Assembly: GCF_040183065.1 (NCBI RefSeq)
Contig: NC_091117.1
Coordinates: 97,924,001 to 97,988,000, forward strand
Source: Periplaneta americana
Taxonomy: Eukaryota; Arthropoda; Insecta; Blattodea; Blattidae
Direction: 5' to 3'
Length of the DNA: 64,000 nucleotides
Below, in pieces: positions 21,426 to 33,439 of the stretch. Under the pieces are notes generated by a model. The model was given only the letters and a program-made list of their open reading frames with translations. It had not been told where the DNA came from and ran no database searches. Within the stretch, counting starts at the first letter, position 1, and each line of letters starts with the position of its first letter. A program made the translations under genes and the position numbers.

Positions 21426-23093
21426 TACAGTGAAACCTGCCTTTGCGGTCACTTCATTTAAACGGCCACCTGGCTAAAAGGCCAATTTTCACTGGAACCA
21501 ATTGGATTTTCCATAAGAACAATACAAATTCTCTCTTTATTTAGTGGCGACCTCATACACCGGCCAGCGGCCGGGGTCTATTTGGATTGGAACCTGACTA
21601 TAACAGCCACTGTCCAACAAGAAATCTTTTCACGGAAACTGTCTGACCTATTTTTTCGATGGTTAGAGGACAGGAAGCAATATCACGAGGACACTACCTA
21701 AGTGTACAACAGTACACCCTCCATCTTGGGATTAGTTGTTTACTCTTTTATGACTCTTTTGTCACTTTCCACTCCGACCCTGCACAGATATAAATTCTTA
21801 CTCGTTTTTAAAGGATTGAAACACGGATGTTTTCTATCGAAAATGTCACGGTATGTTTTAGGTCAGTAGTTAACCATTCGAATTTTTTTATTTTTTTCTC
21901 CTCTTTCTACCTTTCTCTATTTGGACCAGCTTTTACGAATTTTTCTTCTATTCATTCAGTTGATTCAGATCTGTGAAGTTAGTTTGAGAGAGAAATCATG
22001 TCTAACAATAAATTTAGAGTGGTGTTAAGTTTAGAGGTGAGACGAAAAATGATTGACGAAAGTGAGAAGGGAACATCTGCGAGAAAAATTGCAGAAATAT
22101 TCAAATGTAGAAGGACACAAATAAACGGTATAATTAAGAATAAATATGAAATATTAAAAGAATTGGAGAAAAATATGCCAAAAAAGAAGAGAGAATCTGT
22201 GTTTAGTAATGTGAATGTTTTCGTTTATGAATGGTTCAAGTGTGCGAGGGCACAGAAATTGCCAGAAGTGGGCCTATGATTCAAGAGAAAGCTCTTGAAA
22301 TTGCCAAAGAACTCAATATAAGCAATTTTATTGCTAGTAATGGGAGGTTAGAGTAGAGTGCTTTAGAAAACTGCATAACATTGCATTTCGTTCTGTGTCT
22401 GGTGAAGGAGGTGACATTGCAACCAATGTTATTGAAGAATGGAAAAAATAGACTGCCTTCAATTCTTGCGGAATTTGAATTCAGAGACATTTACAATGTT
22501 GACGAAACAGGCTTTTTTTTCAGGGCCCTCCCTAATAAAACTTTAAGTTTTAAGAAAAAGAGTGTAAAGAAGGGAAGTTGGCAAAAGACAGAATAACCCT
22601 GCTCTTTTGTTGTAATGCTGCAGGAGAAAAAGAAGCACTCTTAATGATAGGAAAATATTGAAACTGAGATGTTAGAAAAATGTTGACATTGGCATATTGG
22701 GGGTGAAGTTGACTGCCAACATTAAAGCTTGGATGACATCATCATTGTTTGAGAATTAGCTATGCGATTTCAATTCCAAGATTAAATGACAAAATCGCAA
22801 TGTGATCCGTAAAATTGGTGTTTCCTCCCAAAAATACATCACACTTCCAGCCCCTTCATCAAGGTATTATCCAGACATTTAAACTGAGGTACCGCAAGCG
22901 AGTTTTGAAAGGGCTGGTTGCAAGAATTGGAAGAGGCTGACATTAATATGCACGATTGTTGTACGCGCACAGTACTAAAAAGTCAATGAAATTCAGTATT
23001 TTCATTAAAAAAACTCAAACTTAATCAAGCGGCCACCTGATAAAACGGCCATTTTACAAGGTAACTTCAGATGGCCGCTTTAGACAGGTTTCA

Positions 23094-23098
<5 letters not shown>
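21426..23098 (+). mobile_element. Tigger-type element, 1669 bp, TA-flanked
   Basis: Element 21428-23096. The left end, CAGTGAAACCTGCCTTTGCG, pairs with the right end, which reads CAGTGAAACCTGTCTAAAGCG. Subterminal 'GGCCACCTG...AAACGGCCATTTTAC' segments are also inverted. It carries a broken transposase (21998-22947) in the expected orientation. Confidence 0.92.
21998..22947 (+). pseudogene. Tigger/CENP-B-like transposase gene, multiply broken
   Basis: The N-terminus is a CENP-B/psq-type helix-turn-helix (SLEVRRKMIDES, SARKIAEIFKCRRTQ, KNKYEI). It is followed by VYEWFKCARAQKLP and, after a frame break at 22279, QEKALEIAKELN. The DDE_1 catalytic region starts with IYNVDETGFFFRALPNKTLS (first catalytic Asp). 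AWMTSSLFE and FQPLHQGIIQTFKLRYRKRV follow, the last box with Asp replaced by His. Stops and frameshifts (about 22353, 22450, 22594) inactivate it. Confidence 0.88.

Positions 23099-23181
<83 letters not shown>
23097..23181. repeat. (TA)n(CA)n compound microsatellite
   Basis: About 16 TA then 26 CA units, abutting the right end of the Tigger element; TA-rich target sites suit TA-specific insertion. Confidence 0.9.
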
Positions 23182-23184
<3 letters not shown>

Positions 23185-23579
23185 GTAAATGCATATATAT
23201 TAAAAACTAACAATTAAAATTAAATTAAAAAATATTCCTAAGCCACACAGACAAACTTTTACAAAGGTTTAGAGTCCTTAGGCTATGTCATTTGTTGAGT
23301 AATTATTAAAATATTTTATTAGTAGCTTTCCCATATGTGTAATAAATGCACTCGCACAAAACAATTTTTGTTAAAAGTGTGGCTTTGGGTTATTTCATTC
23401 TCACCCCTTCAGTTGATTTTAACTATTTTATCTACGTGTTTGCAATAGTGTTTAATTTAATGTGCATTCAATTTCATTCATGTTATGATTGAATGAAAAA
23501 GCACTGTTACAGTTATTGACTAATTACATTTATATTAATACTAATTATTAAATGCATCTGTTAAGTAACTAATTGCAGT

Positions 23580-24430
23580 ATCTTTTGCAAAATCTTGAAT
23601 GCTTAAGTTGTCAATAATACTTCTGTACTATATACTATAAGACGTTAAAAGAACTTGCAATAGATTTGGGATGCTCTACTTTATAATCACTGGTTTTAAT
23701 GAGAAAATATTTTCTTTCTTAGGATATCTACAAGTTTAAATTTAATAATATTCCAAATAGCTTTAATTGCATTATCTGAATTTTGTACTTTTCTATTCAA
23801 ATGTGTTCTATTTCCCTCTTTCATAATTTTTTATATATTACAGTGTATGTCTTGTAGTATTTAAGAACATGAGGATCATTACATTGTGACTCATTACAAT
23901 GTCATATAGATTCTTCTTTTTAATACATGAGATTTTTAAGTCCCTGCGATATCTACATGTTTTTACTTTTGAACTTTTTCACAACATTGAGTGGAGAACA
24001 TCCACTGAAGTGATTCTGAAATTAAGTGAAAAATATACAATACATTTACTCTTAATATCAGTAGTACCAGTAACATATACATTTTTCCAAGATTCATTTT
24101 GTAGACATAAATGTAAATAATCACTAGATATAGCATTTACGACCCTTTTTTAGTTTTTAAATTAATATTTTGAAATTGTTCAGTAACATTGGAAACAGGA
24201 TTTGTTTATCATGTTCATACAAGCCATTGATTATAGGTTCTGTCGAATAGGAATTCAGTCTAATTCTGTGTACAAAACCTTTATCAATGGCTGTCCTACT
24301 TCAGCTTGTATGCTGGTAGGAAAATGACCCTACGACTAAGGTTTCTAGTTTCAAGGAGTGAATTTAATTTACTTTTACGGAGAAGTTCCGAGAGATAATC
24401 TATGTTTATGTCACTACAGATCACAAATTC
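23580..24430 (-). pseudogene. LINE fragment, endonuclease and linker, second copy of the 1290-3150 family
   Basis: DNA similarity to 1600-1870 and 2490-2680 is obvious: AATCTTGAATG(C/T)TTAAGTT, CATTATCTGAATTTTGTA, TATGTCAC(T/C)ACA(G/A)ATCACAAATTC. No long frame survives. Here the two halves are contiguous, confirming that 1887-2480 is an insertion in the other copy. Confidence 0.65.
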
Positions 24431-24544
24431 CATATGAGATTTCTAAAGTCTTTTCTTTACAAATTCAATGTTGGCTATAAATATTAATAAATATTACGAA
24501 ATATGAATGATTGTAGTTAGAAGTCTGATTTACATTATAAAAAG

Positions 24545-24640
24545 CAAGAAGTTACATTCCTCGGCAAGATTCGAACTTTCGATGTTTGGTTTTGTCGTCC
24601 AATGCATAAGCACAGATCTGTTCAATGCTGATGGCATGTG
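24545..24640 (-). mobile_element. Possible tRNA-like SINE head, degenerate
   Basis: On the minus strand, AAGTTCGAATCTTGCC is a B-box match; an A box is not clear. Confidence 0.3.
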
Positions 24641-24841
24641 GACAAGATTTTAAGTTAACAGGTCTCTTTTTGTTTCTTATAATTTTTGTTTGAGGAAGAA
24701 TACTTTTAACTTCCAAGTAAGATTTATTTTTTTTGACGAGGTTCAGCCCACTTGTAAGATCCAGAAATTGGGCATAAATTATTTATATTTTTCGACAAAT
24801 TAGACAGTCGAAGAACTTTGAAGAAATTAATTACACCTCAA

Positions 24842-24945
24842 TAAAAAAAAAGTTTTACCTGGGATCGAACACGAAACGTTTCGGGTTTCGGTTAAGCAGT
24901 GGAACTGACACGCTACTATATGAACTACCGAGACAAGACATGACA
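24842..24945 (-). mobile_element. tRNA-like SINE head
   Basis: The minus strand reads GTCTCGGTAGTTCATATAG (A-box-like), then about 45 bp later GTGTTCGATCCCAGG (B box), then a run of A/T. An odd self-complementary CGAAACCCGAAACGTTTCG lies where the variable arm would be. Confidence 0.5.
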
Positions 24946-25635
24946 GCAGCAGTCTAGAATGTAGATCCCATAGCAGGCATTTGCCATTCGGTACAGATAA
25001 GCAATGATATTTTGTGACCCAAGCTATGTTGTGAAATCGTGGCCTTAAATGGCTGTCTTCTTCATGATCCTTATTCTGGTCCTTGTCCTTGTTGTGGTCT
25101 TTGTAACAATTCTTGTTTTATTTGTCATGGTACGTATCGTTACGTCGATATCAAGTGAACCGCGCTGTAGAACTTTAACTTCCGACGATCAAGAGTCGTC
25201 TCATTCCTTTTAAGGGTAACTGTACATTTTAATGATCTATGGAAAACAATGTTGAATAACAACTAATATTTTAACATGTTTACTAAAAATAAATCCCTGA
25301 TTAACGTTATTGAACTAGTAGTAACTGCTTTACTGTGTTAATATTATGGTAAATTACCTGGCTGACTAGTTTCAACGTGATTTGTGTCATTCTCTGAAAG
25401 GCTTCGTGGCACAAGTTAAAAACAACACATGCTTTCAACTGTAACTAGTTTCGTGTGGCACCATACTTTCGGTTAACGATCTCCAATCTCACACCCCTTT
25501 CATCCTACCTGAAGACGAGTTTTGCTCTCTCCAGTATTGACAGGCCTAGTTATATTTGTGGTTATTTTATCACAATCTTCTTTTTAGCTTTTAGAATTGC
25601 TGTCACTACGACATCAATTTATATAATATCACTAT
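24946..25635. other. Spacer, no gene seen
   Basis: A 63-codon frame (25455-25646) is hydrophobic but unsupported. Confidence 0.45.
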
Positions 25636-25857
25636 TCACTTCATAAGTGTAATCACTTGTGACACTATAATATCAGAGGGAGTATCATCTGCAACTGTTG
25701 AGCTAGCACTAGGAGGAAAAAAAAAACTTATTTTCACTAATTTGTTTGTTGCTTTTTCTAACTCCCGCTTCTTTGTTTTTTTTTTTGTGTACCAGTTAGA
25801 TGTTTGTACTTTAAATGGTTTCATCTTGGGGTAACTACACTTTTTAACCGGTCTCAC
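25636..25857 (-). pseudogene. Possible N-terminal fragment of a hAT-type transposase gene
   Basis: The 73-codon frame is Lys-rich, with TKKKTKKRELEKATNKLVK followed by SASSTVADDTPSD. This composition resembles the start of ZMYM1-like hAT proteins. No catalytic segment follows and no TIR was found, so this is tentative. Confidence 0.3.
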
Positions 25858-26488
25858 TTAAAATAACTTGATCACAACACAAAAAAAAAAAGTACCCTAT
25901 ACGAACAGAATTAAATTATAGACTGTTCAAATAAAGTTTGAAAAATATCATACCACACAACTCATATTAACTTCCCGCAAAGAGAGTTCGTTCGGATGAT
26001 CATTACTACTCAAACTTCTTATTGGCATTGAAAATTTGATTAAAGATCCATTGTTGTCGAATAAATATATGACAAAAATGAAATGTTTAGTAAAATTGTG
26101 CATAATACGATTTCAGGTACACTACACATCAAGAAAGAATGATTTTTATATTAAGATATGATACCTATTTTGGTATCAATTTTCATTGTTATTACTTTTA
26201 AATAGCTTGGCATAGGTCTTCTGTGAGAGAGTGTGCCTCTCGACATGAACATCCCAAGCGACGGCAAGCTTTATTTACGGCTGTGCTAGACTCAACACAA
26301 AAATTATAACAACTCCTGCTAGATGCAACCACATGGCAATTTCCTTTAAGTACAAATTGTAAAAACAACCTTTTTCGACCCATTCTACAAAAAATTGCGT
26401 GATCTCATTATTCCTGTGCAGAATACCATTAGGCTATATACAGACTGTCTGAGAAGTCGAAGTCTCCGTACCCCTTTGTTATATTTGG

Positions 26489-26490
<2 letters not shown>
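25858..26490. other. Spacer, no gene seen
   Basis: A 61-codon Cys-rich frame on the minus strand (26198-26383) has no family I recognise. Confidence 0.45.

Positions 26491-26491
<1 letters not shown>

Positions 26492-26544
<53 letters not shown>
26492..26544. repeat. (TA)n microsatellite
   Basis: About 26 TA units. Confidence 0.9.
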
Positions 26545-26549
<5 letters not shown>

Positions 26550-26649
26550 GAAAGTTTATCATAGTATAGTGGACTATTTACATGAATAAATTATGTATTC
26601 ATTGGATCTGTGCACCATTTGCTCAACACAGATTTATGCGTCTCCATGT

Positions 26650-27165
26650 CCTCTTTGACTAGGATGACCAGACATCCGGATTTTGCCGGACATGTCCTGC
26701 TTTTTTAGTATTTCGTGAGCGTCTGGCTGGCTTTTTACGATAAAGCCAAAATGTCCGGCTTTGCCTTTCAACAACATAATGTACCAAATATTGAAATACA
26801 GTAGAGCTTATATAAGATAAAATCTGAGGTCAGAAGTAAGTGTTTCTGTCGGTATGTGAAAAATATGGATGTTATGAATTCTGTGCTCTAAAAGAATTTG
26901 TTTCAAAGCAAGATGAAGATTTTTCTTGGAAACAATAGATTTTCAGTGGAGTACATTTTTTGAATAGGCTGTAAATGTTAAGTAGTTTCCAAACTTTTCT
27001 ATATATATGTCAACTCTTTTTTCAATAATTGCACATAATGTCTATGTTGAAAGGGTATTTTCACTAATCAATACCCAATGGTCAGATGAAAGGAACAGAC
27101 AGTCAGTAGAAGCAGTAAGGGTATTGTAACAGTACAATATATTTGAAGCATTTTACATGTAAAGA
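26650..27165 (+). pseudogene. hAT element fragment with C-terminal dimerisation motif
   Basis: Translation near 27030-27120 gives VYVERVFSLINTQWSDERN, matching the hAT C-terminal 'A--ERVFS--N--W---RNR' block. About 370 bp upstream, AGGATGACCAGACATCCGG...CCGGACATGTCCTG resembles a hAT terminus. A right terminus was not found. Confidence 0.55.
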
Positions 27166-28170
27166 ATTTCACACCTATTTATTGAAATCCCCAAAGCTAC
27201 TAAAGGACATTTCCTCTTCACAGAAGTAGGAACAATGGGGAAAATTTCAGTATACGGATACCTCACTGACAACAATCATCTTAAAATACTAAAAGAGCAG
27301 ATTTGTCTGTGTTTGTCAAATGCGCATCATCATGCTTACGAAAAGGAACTTTTCAGTGCCAAAAAATTTATTTTGTGTGTGCAAGTTTGGAATTTTGAAA
27401 TAAGAAGGAAAGGAAGGTTCTGAAATTTATCCAAACAATGAAATTAGTACCCTTTAAAAGCTAGCACCCCCATCTGGGTTGATTAGAACTTGCAAGCCCC
27501 AGATCCAACAACCAGCATAATAACAGCAATAAGGCTGATTCATGTTGAAAGATACGAGCTTATTTCCCAATCTAACATTCTGCCATTTAATTTAATTAAT
27601 TTTTGTGCCTGATGTGATTCAGTAACATTTTTTCAGTGGACTTAGATGTTTGTTTATTATCTTCTACTTTACTGTTCATAAGGATATTCCAAGGGTTGAT
27701 TCTAGTCCAACAAATGGGGATACTGCTCATTTTCTTGCCAGTGCGTCTACTCTCTCATATCCTTTAATTTCCGAATGACCTGTAAAATATGCAAGTTTTA
27801 CTGGTCTTTAGATGAAGATTTATATTCAACGTCTTTTGACACCTGAGTAGCAATTTAGACGTTTTATTTATAATTGCTACCAGAATCACCTGGATTTTCT
27901 GTGTCTGGATGACTTTCTGATGAAAATTTTGTGATCATTAAAACTCAGATAATAATCCAACGAAGTCATTTTGATTTGGTGTTGGGACTTTCATTTATGC
28001 TGTAACTTTGATTAGTATTGAGTCAGCACAGACCCGCTATAATAGTTAACTAAAGATTCGAACTTGGTGGACATTGTAATTTTTAATGCTGGGTTAGCAT
28101 TTGAGAGTTAAATAACACTGTGTTTGCATTTCAGTGGTTAAAAGTTGGTTTTAAAAGCTCTGCAAGATGT
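27166..28170. other. Spacer, no gene seen
   Basis: AT-rich; a 62-codon frame at 27235-27423 has no recognisable motif. Confidence 0.5.
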
Positions 28171-28649
28171 CTGAATTTTGTAGAAGGTAAAGGTCAGTGA
28201 CGTTCAGTCCACCCAAGCAACCCAAGCACGGCTTGGGCAGCACTGATTGATTATTTGAATCACGATATCTATGTAAATCCATGTTTAAACTTTCTGTTTA
28301 TTTAATCATAAAGTCCTTAAACATTTCTAAATACATTTTGTTAATTGTAAGTCGGGTGATGGGGCATATACAATGCACATACTGCGGTCCTGAGCTATGG
28401 TCCTCTTGGTGCCAGCAGTGCTGAATGCAGGTTAGCATGGAAGTTGCCATGACAACCCACGTCATCATAACTTTTAACCAATGAGGGACACCTCATGAGA
28501 CTGCAGTAAATGTATATATCCCAAGCAGCCTGTAGCCTGCACGAAGTCGAATAAGTGTAAAACGTACTGTTTCTCTCGCGTTTGTTTATACCAGTACTTT
28601 GTAGTTACATTCTGTACATGTATATAAGTGCAATAAAAAGTTTTGATTA

Positions 28650-29123
28650 TGTCTGGTGACAATAATAATTTAATTCAACAACAAAAGCTAAATACAGTAA
28701 TTTAACTAAAGCAATACGGGATCATGATGTTGCTATTGCACATATTCGTGCTTCTAACATACTCGCGACTTTTGGAACTGTGCATATTGAAACTGAGCTA
28801 AGTGACAAACACAACAAAGTATTTTTCTACATAATAGAAAGGTAACACGCAATAGAGACATTCTGAAAATGCTTATAAACGCCATTTGTTTACTTGCAAA
28901 ACTGGAACTTTCATTTAGACGAAACGGTAAATCGAAAATGTCCAACAACCGCAGTAATTATTTAGAACTTTTGAACTACACCGCCCAGTACGACCCTCTT
29001 CTAAAAAATCATTTGGAGACATCTACAGTATTCAAAGATGTATCAAATCATTTTCAAAATGATTTAATTGAATCTGTTGCCAGTGCACTTAATAAGGAAA
29101 GTAAACAGCAATTACAGAAATCT

Positions 29124-29176
<53 letters not shown>

Positions 29177-29665
29177 CGATGAGACAATTGACGTCTCGAA
29201 TAAATCACAGTTTTCTCTCATTTATCGATATACGATTGAAGGAAGGTGGTAGAGCGGTTTGTGTGCCTCCGTGATGCGAGGACAAAACAGCGGCAGCACA
29301 TTTTGATCTTATTTTTAAGAGATATTCAAGACTTTTCAAACTGCAGTAAGAAACTTGTCACACACAGCTGCGATTGAAGTGCAGTGATGGCCTCTTCATC
29401 ACATGGTGTCAAGCTAATATTAAGGCGCCTTTCCCACAAGCTTTGTTCACTGCTATGCACACTGTTTAAATTTAGCACTGTCCCAAAGTGCTTCAAGTAT
29501 TCCTGAATGCCGTATATTTTTTACTACTCTTTCTGGGCTTGCAGCGTTTTTTTTTTCCAAATCATCAAAGCGCACAAAATTTCTTGATAAATTTCTGGGT
29601 CGACGATTACCACATGTTTCCCCAACAAGATGGAATAACTCGTCACGACTTACTAATACTTAGAG
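28650..29665 (+). pseudogene. hAT (ZMYM1-like) transposase relic containing a long T run
   Basis: An ATG with SGDNNNLI starts at 28648. Later segments are ASNILATFGTVHIETELS (28752), ICLLAKLELSFRRNGKS (28884), NYLELLNYTAQYDPLLKNHL (28958) and DETIDVSNKSQFSLIYRYT (29180), which holds the first catalytic Asp. Beyond 29390, further frames give DGLFITWCQANIKAPFPQAL and RIFFTTLSGL, typical of this family. Frameshifts are many, and the C-terminal dimerisation domain is gone. A run of about 49 T (29125-29174) interrupts the frame between 'LQKS' and 'ADETIDV'. Confidence 0.82.
29125..29174. repeat. Poly-T run of about 49 bases
   Basis: Uninterrupted T inside the hAT ORF; in frame it reads as polyphenylalanine. 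Length is likely unstable or assembly-sensitive. Confidence 0.9.
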
Positions 29666-29776
29666 TAATCTTTTATAATAGTATTTTTAATTTTACGCAG
29701 TAGTTTCAGTAGGCCTAATCTTATAGATTTTGTAAAAAAAAAAAAATTGGTACCAAATACCAATGTATTTTTATAA

Positions 29777-31325
29777 TTAATAATATTATCATCATATCCT
29801 TCACGTATTAGACCCTACAGGATCTGTTACGGTCTCATGCCAGCGCTTTCGTGGTCTTCCCAATTTCCTCTTTCCTCTTGGTACATAAGTAAGAATCTGT
29901 TTAGGCCATCTAGTGCGATCCATCCTTTCGACATGTTTTTTCCACTGAAGTCGATATTGTTGAACAAAATTAACTATAGGATCCATTTTTAGTTCCTGCA
30001 ATATGTCCACATTTTTACGGTGTTCCAGCAAAGAGCATCCCGCTGTTCGTCTCATGAACCTCATTTCAGCTGTCGTCAGCCTTTGCTCATCAGCTTTTCT
30101 GATTGTCCATGCCTCGCTACTGTGAGGACCGGTCGAGCTAGTGTTTTATATACCTTTAGCCTTGTATGTTTCTGAACATGGGAGGATTTGAAGGCGGCGT
30201 TAATTACGCCAGCGATTTTTATAAATTTAGATATTTTGTTTGACATATCTTCATCAGTGATGTAAGAGAGGTTATAACCTAAATAGTTAAATGAATTAAC
30301 ATGTTCAATTAAAGTATTATTTATCATGATCTTACTTGGAATTGGGTTCTCTCCCGAAAATGCCATGACTTTTGTTTTCTCTTTTGAGATTTCCATATTG
30401 AAATCTGAGGCGATTATTTGCAAATTATAAATGGCTCTTTGTAAAGCATCCTCTGTTTTAGCGATAATAACCTGATCGTCAGCAAACATTAGTGTATCGA
30501 GAACTGTGTTTCGATTAATTTGAATTCCAGCATGATGACTTTGTCTCCAGATGTATAAAATATGGTTCATATATATAATAAACAACAGAGGGGAAAGACC
30601 GCACCCTTGTCTAACACCTTGGTTGATGGAAGTCCAGCTAGTAGTGCCGCGTTCAGTTCTTATGGCAATTTCATTTTGTTGATATAAATTATAAATGGAG
30701 AGAATGATTTGGTTTGGTACATTTTCATAGCGTAAAATCTCTAAAAGTTTATTTCTATCAACTCTATCAAAAGCTTTTATGAAATCAATAACAGCTAAGT
30801 GGGTTGGAATATTAAATTCTCCGTGCTTTTCAATTAAAATCTTCATGGTGAAATAGCTGTCACAACATGATCTTCCTTTTCAGAATCCATTCTGTTCTTC
30901 AGTGATTTTGTCTTCGTAAAGATGTGAGAGTTTATTTTTGATTATGGCTGTATAGATCTTATATCCAGAATTGAGAAGACTTATACCCCTGTAATTTTGA
31001 CATAGTTTTTTGTTTCCTTTCTTATAAATGGGTACTACAATGGCTTTTTGCCAACTTTCTGGGGGTTTTGATCCTGCCCATATATTGTATAAGAAATATA
31101 AAAATCTATAGGTAAATTCTTCTCCAGCGTATTTAAAAAGCTCGAAATTTAAATTATCTTCGCCTGGGGCTTTCCCGTTTTTTAAATGTTTATATAGTTC
31201 AAGGAATTCATCATAAGTAATAATATCTGTTGTGTTGTTGTTGGAATTCTTTAATGTAAGAGATGTTTTTGTGAAACCATATATTTTTAAAGTAATCAAG
31301 TAGAGATTCGAATTAGTAATATTAT
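29777..31325 (-). mobile_element. 5'-truncated LINE, innermost level of the nest
   Basis: LINE sequence 29790-31312 is flanked by a 13-bp duplication with one mismatch (TTAATAATATTAT at 29777-29789, TTAGTAATATTAT at 31313-31325). The 3' end is on the left and finishes in (CAT)n rather than poly-A. The endonuclease domain was lost by 5' truncation. Confidence 0.93.
29801..31299 (-). pseudogene. Reverse transcriptase of the innermost LINE, nearly intact
   Basis: Read right to left: GKAPGEDNLNFELFKYAGEE, IVVPIYKKGNKKLCQNYRGI (RT blocks 1-2), then after a single stop at about 30882 HLAVIDFIKAFDRVDRNKLL (block A, with catalytic Asp), GVRQGCGLSPLLF (block B), DTLMFADDQVIIA (block C, catalytic FADD), SKEKTKVMAF (block D) and NSFNYLGYNL. 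A frameshift near 30110 precedes the C-terminal EMRFMRRTAGCSLLEHRKN and GKRKLGRPRKRWHETV. One nonsense and one frameshift lesion make it the best-kept TE gene here. The C-terminal half resembles RTE/jockey-like elements; the clade is not settled. Confidence 0.9.
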
Positions 31326-31726
31326 AAGTATTTTAATCAAATATAAATAGTAAGAAGGAAAAGAAAACTTGACTGCGTGACTGCTTGGGTAATCTGTTGG
31401 GCCACTGCACGTCACTGGTAAAGATAAAGGTAACCTGTACATGCCAGGAAGGCATATTGAGGGCATGGAGGTAGAGCTTCATGCTTTCTTGACCGCAGCA
31501 CTAGAATTAGATGGTATGGTTGGCACCATACTCTGACCACCTTTTACACTGGGAAATACCCAATCAATACTCATTTAGATAGAGAACCGGCTGAGTGACC
31601 CTCGTGATCATTCTGAGTTTTGGCAATGAGAAAATACTGTCGCCACCTGGGATCGAACCTTGGACCTTCCATTCAGTAACCAGTTGCTCTACCAACTAGC
31701 TACCTGGCCTCCTCTGAATTTTGTGG

Positions 31727-32190
31727 GCATGATAATAGAGAAAATCTTGTGTTACTTGCATATATATTGAGTATCTGTAACCAGTTCACTTGCAATGAGA
31801 ATAAAAGTTGTCAACGTTTTTCTCCTCAAGGCGTGTAATAATAGCTTACAAAGAGAGGACATGCATTTTTGTATCACAAACTTGAATGGCAGTCAAGTTT
31901 ATGCTCGCATTTTTTACTTACTTGCCACATTATTCCAAAATTATAATAATTATGATGGGCATGTTTCTCTATGTAATAAAGTAATACAGGAACAGTGCTT
32001 TTCTTTATAATGCAATAGGTACCTTACTTTAAGAGATACGCCTCAACATTATCATTCAAATATACGTTTGTCTTATGTAGGGCAGAAACATGTTATTGAA
32101 ATTCCAACCAATCAGCACTCATTGTTTCCTCTTTTCAGAGAAGTAGGTATGTTATAAAAGAACTGCTACTTCTGAGTTTGGTTTGTCATG
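31727..32190. other. Spacer, no gene seen
   Basis: A 71-codon frame (31795-32010) has no motif. Confidence 0.5.
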
Positions 32191-32194
32191 AAAT

Positions 32195-32296
32195 TGAAAA
32201 CTGATGTTATCAAGTAAAATTGATTATCATTTACCAGTAGTCAATGAAAATTGATGTGTCATCACGTAAAACTGATTACCATTTACTGGAGTCAGT
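32195..32296. repeat. Two-copy tandem repeat, about 50-bp unit, diverged
   Basis: AAAACTGATGTTATCAAGTA... and AAAATTGATGTGTCATCACG... align over about 50 bp, each ending in CATTTAC(C/T)(A/G)G. Confidence 0.7.
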
Positions 32297-33438
32297 AAAA
32301 GTTAGTTGGTTGATTGTAAAAAATTGTTGAATTGGTATCTATCACTCACATTAAAGCACTGCGTTTAAGAAAGAAGGAATACCTCTTTTCATCTTTTGTT
32401 TTAAATACACGAGAAACATTGATACAAAAATTTATAAATATTAACCGAGAATACTGACAAGAAAGGAAGGAAAAAAAAAAAAACTAAATAAACTAAACTA
32501 CAAGCCTCACTTATGCACTGAGGTACTGAGGCTTCCTATCGGGACTATGATAAGCAAGCAAGCACTAAATAAAAAGATAGACCACAGCTTTCATTCCCAG
32601 TGACTCTGTAACTTTTAGAGTATTAGAGGGGCTCAGTGGAAAAGTGGTACAAATGATTTTTTGAGAAAAACGAAATAAGTGCAGGAACTCGTATCTGAAA
32701 TCGGTATCTTTTAGAGCAGTGGCCATCAGCACAGTGCACCCTCAGGCTAGCCGTCTCTTACATGCGGATAAGAGACTGCACTATGGTGCATCTGTGGCTG
32801 CTGGCGGGTATGCTACTTCCTCTTCCTGCTGCATGATGGGGCATATTATGACGCATTGGTTACCCATTACCTATTTCAGCGAGTGCTAACGACCACTGTT
32901 TTAGAGGAAAAATTGTCCAGGTGTTATCTTATGCTAACAGTGAAATCTAGTGGGTATGTGTTCACCTGTAATAGAACTTCACTTCATGGGAAGAGAACAA
33001 AATGGTACAAGTTACACAGTTTTCCAAGAATTGTACTACTGTCACATATACCACTTTTTCACTGAGCCCTCGTGTAATTTGGTTTTACTGTGTTTAGTAT
33101 TTTACATCATTAGAGTTCCTTTACTGTTTGAGAAAAAATGTAATTGTCATTTGAGTGAATGTTCCCCTTATAATGATAAATAGTTTGTCGTCTTAGTGTT
33201 GATATATATGTTTATATATGAGAGTATCTACAATGAAATGTCGTAATTTGGCAACTGTTCTGCATAAAAAAAGTGATGAAGATACAGAATTTCTGAGTGG
33301 AGGACCTTAAATTTCATTATGTCTGTAAGCTTTATATTTGGTAAGAAAACCCAAATATTTTTCCCCATGAAAATGGAAGTCTTCAATCATACGATTTTAT
33401 ATGTGTTACATTCTATCCAGGGAACTGAGTTAAGCATA
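32297..33438. other. Spacer, no gene seen
   Basis: Overlapping frames at 32856-33065 and 32950-33183 have no recognisable domain. A short inverted match 'CCGTCTCTTACATGCGGATAAGAGACTG' at 32748 is a small hairpin. Confidence 0.45.
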
Positions 33439-33439
33439 T

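Larger units (their letters stand above)
28188..31425 (+). mobile_element. hAT element (ZMYM1-like), middle level of the nest
   Basis: Element 28196-31417. Inverted ends CAGTGACGTTCAGT and, from the right, CAGTGACGTGCAGT. 8-bp duplications GTAAAGGT (28188-28195) and GTAAAGAT (31418-31425), one mismatch. Without the LINE inside it would be about 1.7 kb. Confidence 0.9.
28171..31726 (-). mobile_element. SINE (family C), outer level of a three-element nest
   Basis: SINE halves lie at 28185-28195 (tail) and 31418-31712 (body and tRNA head, minus strand, B box GGTTCGATCCCAGG). TCTGAATTTTGT(A/G)G occurs at 28171-28184 and 31713-31726, a 14-bp duplication spanning the whole nest. The interior is a hAT element inserted in the SINE tail. 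The plus-strand relative is at 14030-14323. Confidence 0.88.
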
